NCBI RefSeq assembly: GCF_003073045.1
Contig: NC_037591.1
Location: forward strand, 24,957,319 to 25,021,318
Reading direction: 5' to 3'
Origin: Pomacea canaliculata
Taxonomy: Eukaryota; Mollusca; Gastropoda; Architaenioglossa; Ampullariidae
Length of the DNA: 64,000 nt
Shown: piece by piece, positions 38,500-48,240 of the stretch
How positions within the stretch are numbered: position 1 is the first letter of the stretch
Layout: every line of letters begins with the position of its first letter
Position numbers and translations under genes: made by a program
The notes under the pieces: model-generated
Seen by the model: the letters and a program-made list of their open reading frames with translations, nothing else
Told to the model about the DNA's origin: nothing
Databases searched by the model: none

Positions 38500-38710
38500 C
38501 AGAGCCCGCGTTTTTGTGAGGGCGGCGGGTGCACCGTTCCTCTCCCTGTCACCGCCTTACTTTTCCTCAACCTTCTATGAGTCAGGTAGTCATTTCTGAC
38601 AGCTGGGTCGATTGGGAAAAGTTCTCCCACACGGGTATCGAACCGGCGCCCCTCCAGGTTCGGACTCCAGTGCTCTGCGATTCCCTTCCCTGGATATCTC
38701 ATTTCGAAAG
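38500..38710 (-). mobile_element. tRNA-derived SINE, second family
   Basis: On the minus strand ggttcgatacc (38644-38634) is a near-perfect pol III box B. It is preceded by cagagcactggagtccgaac, which resembles the anticodon arm of a tRNA (GAGCACTGGACTCNGAA). The sequence then continues as a non-tRNA body. Box A is worn. The body does not match the other SINE family in this window. Ends are approximate. Confidence 0.6.
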
Positions 38711-39940
38711 TCTCGATTCTTATTGGTAAATCATATGAAAATCCAGGCCACTCAGGTCTACAGGAAAAATAAAGCAGTGCACGAAAAGACATCAGTCTGA
38801 CTTAAGAGCTCAAAATGTTACTGTCTTTGCTCCCGATTTCAGCCGAGACAGACCTGCCTAGTCCGAGTGATTCGAGACAGAACTTCCGGTGTGGTCCCGC
38901 ATCTGAGATTATTGCCCCCTAGCGGCTGAAACCGATACTTGTACATTCTGGTCTTCGAATTGATTTGCGTGCTGATTTCATTGATGTTACTAGTCAGGTT
39001 CGGAGGTTTAGCTTTTTCGGGGGGACTGGGGAGAGTGGCACTGGTCTTCACAGCTTGGACTGTATTTTAAGGAATTTACCTCGGTTCCCACCACTCCTCT
39101 CAATTCCCCCATAAGGTGAAGGTGTCCTCTCTGTTGCTGGAGGAAGATAAGATGAGGACTGCAACTGTCTATTTTTAGCGGCACAATCTTGAGCAGCATT
39201 CGGACCACTGTGAGGATTGCCTGATCTTCTGCTCGGAGATTATCGAAGACTGACACGGGCTTACATACCCTAGACTGCTAGCCGGCCTGCAGACCTTCAT
39301 GGCCTCACAAATAAACTTACAGGAAAACCTGCATGTCCTTATTGTCTGCAAGGCATAGACAGAACATTCTTGGCTGGCAGATAAATCTTTCTAAAAAAAG
39401 CTAAATTTTCTATTAACTTAAAGATGGACATGTTCAAGTCAGCTTACCCATATCTATGTGGTATCAAAGAGTAAAAATCGTTTGTGTGTCTGTCCTTGTC
39501 ATGCATAAAATAACCCATAATGCCCTAGTCAGAGCAAGAAGACGGTTAACCTTACAACGATCACGTATACACATGACTAGAATATAAAATATAAAAAGAA
39601 TGCAAGAGCGGGTAGATATGGAAATCTTTACAGCTACATAACAAAACACGAGTAGGTGTCTTTAATTAGCACTATATCTATATATCCCACATATACTCAT
39701 GCGTGCGCACAAGCTCTCTCTTACACACACAAGCACACACTGTTACATTATAAAAAGAAACAGCTACCACATCAGCAGCTGGAATGCAGATAATTGTAAA
39801 CAGCATATCAATCTTCTGCAGAAATGAGTTCGTCCGCACCCCCCACCTAAGACATCGTTTAACATCCTGCTGAGTCCGAGGCACTCTGTGGCGCACGAAT
39901 CTGTGGCGTCTTGTTAGTGTGCGCGAGGTAGAGGGCTGCT
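38711..39940. other. Intergenic, nothing recognised
   Basis: No supported exon or RNA gene. AT-rich after 39400. Confidence 0.45.
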
Positions 39941-40040
39941 AGGGTTGGTGGGGTGGGCTGGGGGGGTTAGTGGGTGGCTAGGGGGTTAGTGGGTGGGCTA
40001 GGGGGTTAGAGGGTGGGCTAGGGGGTTAGTGGGTGGGCTA
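39941..40040 (+). repeat. 20-bp G-rich minisatellite (five units)
   Basis: Units of exactly 20 bases, consensus gggggttagtgggtgggcta, at 39961-39980 (one slipped base), 39981-40000, 40001-40020 and 40021-40040, with a degenerate unit at 39941-39960. Each unit has three G-runs of three to five, so the plus strand can form G-quadruplexes. The ggggttag core resembles but does not equal the TTAGGG telomere repeat. Confidence 0.93.
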
Positions 40041-40206
40041 AATGATTAGGCCGACTAAAGAAAACAGATGTGGTCACTTTCTATATTAGCCAGTTCGCGT
40101 GGGATGTATTTCTCATACTTTCCGCATCATAAACTGCTCATCATATGCATTTTTAAAATTCTTTGCTGTGTGATGCTAAACGTAAGAGAGTTCTAACTTA
40201 CATACT
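40041..40206. other. Spacer before Tigger-like element
   Basis: Short AT-rich spacer, nothing recognised. Confidence 0.4.
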
Positions 40207-40929
40207 CAGTGGTAGATCGGCATTCGAACTGCTCTCTGTCTTCGACCAATATTTTTGAGAGAGCTGTGGTGCTCGACCATTTGCTCAACATTTGACCATC
40301 GTGCTAAAATCTTTGAGATGCTTGGGGTGAAGCAGAAGGGAAGAGGATTATTTGTCGTGCCGATTTAATGCAGTAAAGACCTATCCTTGTGTTGCCTTCA
40401 CGTTTATCAGTGTTTGTTTTTTTTTAAACGTATATTTATATATACCATACGGTCATCGTTGCACCCACGAAACTTTCTAGTGCTAAAAATTAGTGAAAGA
40501 GGAAAACAGTAAGAACAACAATTAAATTGAATTTAAAAAGAAGTTATTGCCAAGCATGACGGCAAAAGTGTGTCTGAATAACCCATTCAACATAGTATGG
40601 TTACATCGACTATATCGACAATACTGAAGCACGAAGAGGCTGTTCAAGCGACAGGAGTAAAAGCAGTAACAAAGTTTAAATGAATTGCAGTTTGATTAAA
40701 TTTCATTTTTTTAATGAAACGTATTTGAAACAATCCATCTTTTTTTCATATGGCGTGCTATAAGTTAAATGCCACGAAGCCTACAAGGTAGTTAGCTATT
40801 AGTGGATGCCGGAACAAATTAAATATGTTTACTTTCTTTCTTATGGACCTCAAGTGCTCGGCACTCGAACCGATCAACAATCGACCATCCTTCCAGAACG
40901 GATTGTGGTCGAGTGCCGAGGTAGCACTG
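40207..40929. mobile_element. Tigger/pogo-like non-autonomous element with palindromic ends
   Basis: The left end is cagtggtagatcggcattcg; the right end, read on the minus strand, is cagtgctacctcggcactcg. The right subterminal region folds back on itself (ctcggcactcg ... cgagtgccgag, 40859-40920) and contains the reverse of aatccgttctggaagg, a sequence block common in Tigger-like termini. The right end is followed by TA, the target of this superfamily; the left TA is displaced by two bases. No transposase frame lies inside the 723 bp. Confidence 0.65.
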
Positions 40930-42806
40930 TATTTCCCTTTAAACCTAGTCTTGACCCTTTGTTATTCTTTTTCGTGAGTTTACAAAAGTCGATCTAAATC
41001 ACATTTCATATAAATCAAGCCCAGGGTAATCTGCATCAGAAATCACGTGTTAGTGATATTGGGAGGGAATCTTACACAGCCTCCTGGAGATTGACACTCA
41101 TTTCATGTTGCGGAACTCGTTCAACCGATCTGAGAGAGGGTTAATTTTAATCAACATCCAACAATCCCATACTCTGCGCACTCTATTCACTCCATCAAGG
41201 TAGGGGGGAGGCCCAAATTCCCTTCTCGGGGTGGGAGTAGGAGTGTGAGGAAAAGGTGGGGGTTGGGATAAAGATATAACTTTTCCACCAAAACCTCATA
41301 CGTATATCACGACCTCAAGGTCAGAGGCCATGGCGTGCAAATGGCGCGTGCGAAGTGTCTTGTACTGGGTTCCGATTGGCGGGAAGTGATGCTAAAATAG
41401 CCTCCCCTGAATGCCGCGGGAGGAAGCGAGTGAGTGAATGCGGCACGTCGCCGCGCTCCTAGTGTTGCTGTTTTCTACTTACGTGGGGTGTGGTCCTTCC
41501 TTCACTAATCTGACATTATTTGGTGAGGGAATCATGTGATCAGGAAAGGACGTCTATTGTGCGTGCGTGCGTGCGTATGTGTGTGTGTGTGTGCTCGCCC
41601 AAGTAAGCACGTGTGAGGGTTTGCTTTTCGCGGATAGTCAGATACAGAAAATGTTGATTAACAGAACAGAAAAAATAATCCCAGTATATAAGTAATTAAG
41701 AAATACATCCAGTAAAATGTATAATTGTATTTAGAAATTCATCCATAAAATATAATTTTTAACCATAGTTTATCTAAAGCTAACACAAGGCTACCAAACA
41801 GCTACAGGATATCGGCATCTGATTGTTTTTGTTTTTTAAATACAGTTTGTAATACCAAATCAAAGCTTCTATTTTATGTTCTACTTTTCGATCTTAAATT
41901 CATTAATAATTAATAATAATTAATAATAATAAAGAAATACATTTTTGTGCCGGTGGGGAATAACATCTGGAGTTCAAACTACTTTACTTTCTCCGAGGTC
42001 ATCTCTCAAAACTGGTAAGAAGTCCACAACCATCAGTTTAAAATGTCATAGCAGATTGTATAAATTGTTTGGTATAAAGTGTAGAGTTTAAATACTATAC
42101 TTCCACAGAATATTTTACCAAAAATAATAAAGACTGTCACCACAGGGAAAGCCCTTGGCATACTGAACTGCCAACACGGTTTTATATTTAGATCGGGCAA
42201 CTTGTCCAGTTGTACAAATGTTGACAACATGTTTGATGTAATTATGAACGTGCTACCTTAGTCAGGCAAGTATATGGTATCTGTCTGATCTGCAGGCCAT
42301 GAGGGTTTCTAAGAAGTCATAAGAGCGCCTGGAGTGTGTGTTACCCTAGTCTTTGTGTCCTGGCCTTGCGTGACAGGCTCAGCATGCCGCCACAAAGGGC
42401 GGGGCACTCTACGAACGTAACTCTTTGTCTCCCTTTCTGCGCTGACAGAATTTCTCCCATTCTCTTACTCTGGAGTTTTATCCATTATTGGCTGACAAGA
42501 TTTATCCGTTTTCCCGCACTCGATGACTCTGCAGCCTCATTTCCTTCATTGACAAAGTTTCACTCACCCTTCCACAAAAATATTCACTCGCAGCGGTAAC
42601 AATGTTTGTAAGAAAGGAATTTTCTGTTCCGTCTATGCAGCTGCTTACAAATCTTTCTCTCTCTCTTTCTATCGCCTGGTATTTTTGTTGGAGGGAGAGT
42701 CAGTGGACATAAAGAAATGGCAACTGTACATGGGAAACCGTGATAGTGCCATACTACGTGCACCGCGCTGGAGATTGTAGTGGACGTACCAAGGTGCAAG
42801 ATGTCA
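40930..42806. other. Intergenic, no gene seen
   Basis: Contains a gtgc/gtgt run at 41556-41592 and taat-rich repeats at 41900-41935. No frame with a recognisable motif. Confidence 0.45.
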
Positions 42807-43008
42807 AGGGGAAGGGGAGGAGAATTTGTGTTTTACACCGAGCCAGTAACTAAGGCTATATCACGGCAAGGCAGCCAGCCAGCCAACCCTGTAAACAGAT
42901 GCCACATGCAGAGAAAGAACAGTGTGCCCGAGACAGAATCTGAATCAAGGACAGCCAATCCTCACTGTGTTGGTGACAGACGTTAACTGTTGCGCCATCG
43001 AACCGCCC
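42807..43008 (-). mobile_element. tRNA-derived SINE, full-length reference copy
   Basis: On the minus strand it runs from gggcggttcgatggcgcaac (tRNA-like head with box A tggcgcaacagtt) through a box B-like gattcagattctgtctcggg and gtggcatctgtttacaggg to the family 3' block (ggctgccttgccgtgatata ... gtgtaaaacac). Near-identical 15-base flanks (aggtNNaagatgtca, two differences) at 42792-42806 and 43009-43023 are its target duplication. This copy shows that the 3' blocks at 5383, 14597 and 62832 belong to a tRNA-headed SINE. Confidence 0.9.
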
Positions 43009-43483
43009 AGGTATAAGATGTCAGAGATGTAGGTGGTGGTGGTGATGACTATGAGAGAAATAATATTTCCGTTTAGTTGACATTATTTTATTCTCCAGTT
43101 GTCCTCTTGACTGTTCGAGTTGCAGCAGATACTGGTTTTCTAAAATTCCTAATTTCATTATGTTGTCCTTTTTTTACTCTGAAGTATTAAAATAAACAAA
43201 ATATAGAAACATCAACTTACATGTGTTAATTTTACAGTTGCATAGCCAATATTTACCTTAATTCAACAACACCTTCCCCCTCCATTTAATTCATTTATCA
43301 GCAAGTCTGTTCAGCCACTCATTGCTGTGACTCTCCTTCTTCTTTGAGCGAAAACTGCTAACAGATTGCTCGCCTTGGAAAAAAGTTTTTTTACCTGATT
43401 TTTACCTGTAGTAACAATATTTAACTTGTAGGACACGTCACTTCTTGCGAGCTGCCACCACCACCACCACCACTTTCACTTTG

Positions 43484-43491
43484 TGACGTCA
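43484..43491. promoter_or_regulatory. Consensus CRE octamer
   Basis: Perfect TGACGTCA palindrome just downstream of a (ccacca)n run. It is the full cAMP-response element consensus, but no gene start is supported next to it, so function is uncertain. Confidence 0.25.
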
Positions 43492-43563
43492 CAACCCCGA
43501 CGCCATGATCGCGACCCTTTGCAGTTCATTGTAAGTGTTCGTCAGATGCTTGCAAACGAGGTT

Positions 43564-43647
43564 GGCAAATACACGAGTACTCTTAACAAATACTCGAATA
43601 ATGTCGGCAAATGGACGAGTACTGTTGGCAAATACTCGAATAATGTT
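43564..43647 (+). repeat. 21-bp minisatellite, four units
   Basis: Four units of exactly 21 bases (43564, 43585, 43606, 43627) alternate in two types: ggcaaatNNacgagtactNtt and NNcaaatactcgaataatgt. Because 21 is a multiple of three, the run stays open in several frames on both strands. The plus frame from 43483 encodes seven-residue repeats (VGKYTSTLNKYSNN). There is no independent support that it is translated. Confidence 0.9.
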
Positions 43648-46159
43648 AGCAAGCACGTCCATGTGTGAGCATGCCAGTTGCAGTGATGGCACGTACAAAG
43701 GATTGTGGGACTGTAACACGGCTACCACGTCTATTGTCCTCTGTGATAAAATCGACAGGATACCGGAGTTCTGTAGAGCAAAGCTCCGGTTCGTTTCTCA
43801 GTCAGCCAGTACAGGCAGCCCTTAGCGACCTTATTGCCGTTTCAAATGGTCGGTTGAGTCTCTTTCCTTTTATTTTTTTTTTTTTTTTTCTTCGAGTGGG
43901 AGGTTTTTGTTGTTCTTTTTATGAATGAGTGGGTGAGTGGGTGGGACGCAAATTCATGTAAGAACACTCACGTCCATACATGCATTTTTATATTACGTAG
44001 TAAGTACGGGAGTGCGTGCTTGAATGATCCAAATTGTCTAAACTTTATTAATACCTTTTTAATAACACATAAAACAATGTAACTGACATTTATGAGACCA
44101 TGCATTCATCCATTTGAAGCACCTGTTCTGAGCCATAAAATACTTTCTACTGTGTGTAATGTTTAGGAGTTTACATCTTGTTTTGTTTAAAGCAGCAAAA
44201 TGTGTCCTAGAACATACATGCGTCTTTGTAAGATTTTTGTTTTTAAAATTGAACGGCACAAAACTGCGAGATTCTTCCTGCGGGAGGTTGTACTGACCAC
44301 CAGCAGTCAATGTTCGCACAGAAGCTGGAAGTTATTCTCAACTACCACCGGAGTTTCGACAGACAACTAGTCGTGTCTGTATGTCGCACGTCTCGATGCT
44401 CTCAGGTCTCGGCAGGTCTCGCCGGAAGTCACAGCGTCTCGAAACATGGCGCCGCTGTGCTGGCGAATGCGCCAGATGAGGACACGATACTCTGGCCTAA
44501 CAGCGATATCAGTCAAGGAAAAGAATCGAACGCATAATTGATTATAGACCTCAGTCTGTGACACTTTCTCCTTCTGTTCTTACTTTTGTGGACCTTTGTT
44601 TTGCTGGAGATGTATACTGCTTGTTTCTATTGCCACTTATAACAGGAAGCTGATTCATTTTCTTAAAAACATACCCTGAGCATCAATGGTAGAATATTTC
44701 CGAACATTGCTGACTTATTATTATATATATGTTAAATCCCTTTATAGTTCTCTCTTTTTACTGAGTGATTGATCCCGTGAAAGAGAAGAGGGTTACATAA
44801 CTTTCTAAATTCTGAGTCATAGTTCAAATAGTTTGTATGCTTCTGAACTAGGCGGAGGAGGAGTAACTTCGTTTGAGATGCAAACATAATCCACAGATAG
44901 TGGAGCAACCCAGAAGATAAACCAGTCTTCAACTTGCAAAGCCAAACACTTCACGCTTTTTTCGACATTGTTCACCGACGGAGTCCATCCTCTGCGGCTG
45001 CATGCAGTTGATGTTTCACTTGACTGTGTTAGACACACTCTCTTTTTTCGATTCACACCACATCCCGGCAGCTCGAGGGTGAAGAGAAATGTGTGTCTAC
45101 TACAACCCCAACAGAGCCTCGAGAGCCCATCAGTGGATGATGAATGGCGGCAGACGTAAAGTCGGCCCGTCGCGGGCCCTCGCTAAACTACGGTGTACCA
45201 ACTTAATCATAGCTCAGCTTTCGTGTAACACACACACAAACGCACACACACATTCATTTATAATAATTACTATTCTGGACATTCTTTCAGTTGCGTAGGA
45301 ACCGAGGGGCACCTGCCCCCTCAACAAAGGTGCTGAGAAGGAAGGAATGTGAACATTGTTCACTGTCAGCATGTTTCTCCCTATTCCCCAAAAGCCGGAC
45401 ATCTTTCACTACTGTCGTTTAGTTTTTCTTATTTTTTATATATTTTTAATTCTCAACGATATAAACAGATTAGGAAAGACATAAATGAAGGTTATTCGCC
45501 TTTTCAGAGAGTTATGCATGCATGTGACCTTTAACCCAAGTGTCGGTTTGAGCTCCTCCGGGTTTGGTGTCGGCTCATCGCTATGTGTGAAGTGTCTGAA
45601 CTTCGTCTACATAGACGTCTACAAAAAGCAAAAACAAAATAAAACACAAAAATAAAATCGTCAAAACATCTTTAGCAAGTCAAATTCAGTTTCAAGTTCA
45701 AACGCCTAACTTTGTTTCTCGTGAATTTTCTAGAACAGGGCAGACGAAAATGCCGTGACTAGTGTCACGTGAACATTCACATCAGACGATTGGCGCCTGT
45801 AGTTTTAGCTAAGTGTGGTGCTTCAACAACATCCACATTGCCTTTCGCTTTCACTCCACAAAATGTCGATGTGCAAATTGAGGATTATCCTATTATACAA
45901 TAGAGCAATGAAAGTTTAAATTGCTTTCATTCACATTCTTTAAGTGCCGTGCGTGGAAATTGTTAACCGCTGCAGTATCAGTTTACTTTTCCTCCAAGTT
46001 ATTTTATTAATCTGTATCGCATTTATCCCTATTGTCTATTAAATTTGCTACAATTTTGGTGCATATTTCTTGATGAGCAAGCAAATCGACTAAACAACGA
46101 AAGTGGTGAATTAATACATAATTTGAATTATTTTTGTAAGAATTTTAAACTCCACCCTG
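43648..46159. other. Intergenic, no gene supported
   Basis: At 44446 an ATG in good context (aacATGGCG) opens a 32-codon frame rich in Arg (MAPLCWRMRQMRTRYSGL), which could be a mitochondrial presequence exon, but no clear donor follows. A T18-19 run lies at 43873-43889. Nothing else recognised. Confidence 0.35.
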
Positions 46160-46620
46160 TCTGGTCCCAACCCCTGCGTGGAAACAGAGAGGGTCTGAGA
46201 GAGTAATGTTAATGGACAACGATTTCGTGGACCTGTGTCTAGAGAGTGGACGTGATTGGCGGCACCATCTTCCAACATAAGACTATAAACTAGCTGACCT
46301 GGACATTGCCGGACGGGAGAATCAGTAACCAAATCGACCATGTAAATATCAACCAGAAATGGAGAAGGTCCCTGGAAGAGGGGGAGCAGACGCCAATAGA
46401 GACCATCACTTTCTGCCGTGCAAGCTGCATTTGAAACTGAAGAGAGCAAGTAAGAGGAACAGTGAGCGACTTGTTGATTCAAGCAGATTGAAAGATCCAA
46501 CAACAACGATCCAGTTCATTTGGGAAAACACCATTTTCCTAGATACCAGTAAATCTGTGATCGGGCTACAAAAGACGAGAGAAGAAAGAGTTGATAATAA
46601 AAGCATAGTTCGAAGCTGAA
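46160..46620 (+). mobile_element. LINE endonuclease-domain remnant
   Basis: The plus strand reads PNRPCKYQPEMEKVPGRGGA, then DANRDHHFLPCKLHLKLKRA, then LIGLQKTREE-type sequence. This follows the end of LINE AP-endonuclease domains (QIDHIxISxxFRxSLxDVRxxRGADVxSDHHLLVAKLxLKLKR), with the catalytic Asp-His pair as RDHH. In-frame stops show decay. It probably belongs to the same copy as 47985-48240. Confidence 0.82.
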
Positions 46621-47984
46621 AAAAAACTGACACCGAAACAGTTTATAAGATTACCAAGACTAGATGATTCACTAGTGTGACGAATGAGGTGGAGAGAGGG
46701 ATGGGCCTAACTCACTTAATGAACACTTCAGCTGGCTCGTTCACCAGACTTTTGCCCTCTCACTCACCCGCCTATTCGTACGTTCACACGCGTACGCATT
46801 GGTAACCACTTTCACCCGCGTGTGCAAACACAACCGACAAGACAGTTGAAAATTATTATTAAAGCAAGAAAAGCAAAATTAGGTTGATATGAAATCGGGT
46901 TTGAAATCGAACATGCAGATAACTAACTTAAAGCGACCCGGCATCAGGTCGGGACATCGAGAGTTACAGATTAGTAAATTTGGAAGATAACGAGGTCTTT
47001 GTCAATGTCTATACACACATCCGGACACGCGGTCCGTTCCTGGTAGGTCCCCGGGACACGAACTGTTCCTTTACGCTGGAACGGGTAGCACCCCTCGGCT
47101 ACCTTGCCCTGGGTTACTTGGAGAAGACAACTGACGACAAACACAAACACCACAAACACCACTGCTGGACTACTCTTGTCGAGGTTTCCTGCCGCTGCTC
47201 CACAACAGTTGCCTCCAGCAATGGACGGCAGCGACGATTCTCAACAGCAACGATGATTTGTCAGCTGTCCTCTGACGACGACCACAATTGGACCGGTGGC
47301 ACGGTGGGGTCTACCAGCCGCTGCCTCGCACTTCTTACTGCCGGAACACAGGTGGCTCCTTCGCTTGTCGTTTGGGAGAACCAGCCTCTTACCTGCACCG
47401 CACTCTCCTCTACACTAACAGCAGGTAGTGCTGCGTTCTAAACGGAAAGGGTCTCCCTTTTTCAAACCTGCTGCCTGCGACTGAAAATCATTGCTGGAAC
47501 ACGAGGAAAGCCTCGACTACAGCTCTGTCCTAACCTATATACACTAGACCTTCTTTGAACTACCTCTAATTGCTCTGGCGCTATCGAACTTTGACTAAAG
47601 TGACCACATCCTCCTGCATTATACTTGGGATACCTGGCCATATATACTGTCTCTCTTTCTCATGGTCGGCCATGTCAACATCCGACTGTCGCGACACCCG
47701 TCTAGCTTCCTTAGCCAGCACCGGTGTCCAGTCGATGGCAACGAAAACAAACACTGGTCTCAGGGAGTAAATATTTGTCTTCCAATTAACGGACGTACCC
47801 CTGAAGCGATGTCTACGGCCCCCTTACGTAAGCGGCCGCCATTCTCAGAAGAGATATACCTTCTCACCCCTAATGTCCAACTGAATGTCTGGTATCACCC
47901 CAGGGCGACCGCTGCGCCCCTTTACAGTTTTATTATCAGCTTCGGTCCTGTTTTTCCTACCTTGAACCAGGCTGGTTCATGACA
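46621..47984. other. Insert or spacer between two LINE pieces
   Basis: About 1.36 kb, GC-richer than its flanks. The plus frame 46980-47441 (153 codons) has no recognised domain. I found no terminal repeats or target duplication that would prove it is an inserted element. Confidence 0.4.
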
Positions 47985-48240
47985 ACCAGTCAGACGACGG
48001 TAGTAAAGGACAGGAACGGTTTCTGAAAGAGGGAGATCAACTCAACCGATGGGCAGAACACTTCGAAGAGATACTAAACAGATCTCACCCAGAGGAAGAA
48101 GCAGCCACTGGAGATACCAAGTTTCAAGAAGACACAAATGAAACGTGAGCTCGTCACACAGCAACAGATAGAAGAGACAAAGGGAAACAGGGCACCTGGT
48201 AAAGACTGAACCACATACTGAAAGCAGACTCACTACCAAT
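47985..48240 (+). mobile_element. LINE linker/early RT remnant
   Basis: Encodes VVKDRNGF, then GDQLNRWAEHFEEILNRSHP, then EEEAATGD and GNRAPGKD-like pieces in shifted frames. This is the segment between endonuclease and reverse transcriptase in LINE ORF2 (KDxxGxxLxxxxxQxxRWxEHFExLLNRPxP ... NxKAPGxD). Frame breaks show it is dead. Confidence 0.85.

Noticed and set aside
43686-43928. Frame starting MARTK, like histone H3
   Set aside because: Only the first five residues agree; the rest has no histone similarity and ends in a T-run.
46111-46506. 131-codon minus frame
   Set aside because: It is the complement of the LINE endonuclease remnant on the plus strand, which has a clear protein match.
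46971-47162. Minus frame with a very hydrophobic start that looks like a signal peptide
   Set aside because: There is no ATG at its beginning (it opens with GTG after a longer open stretch), no splice support, and the hydrophobicity comes from a low-complexity caaacac run on the other strand.
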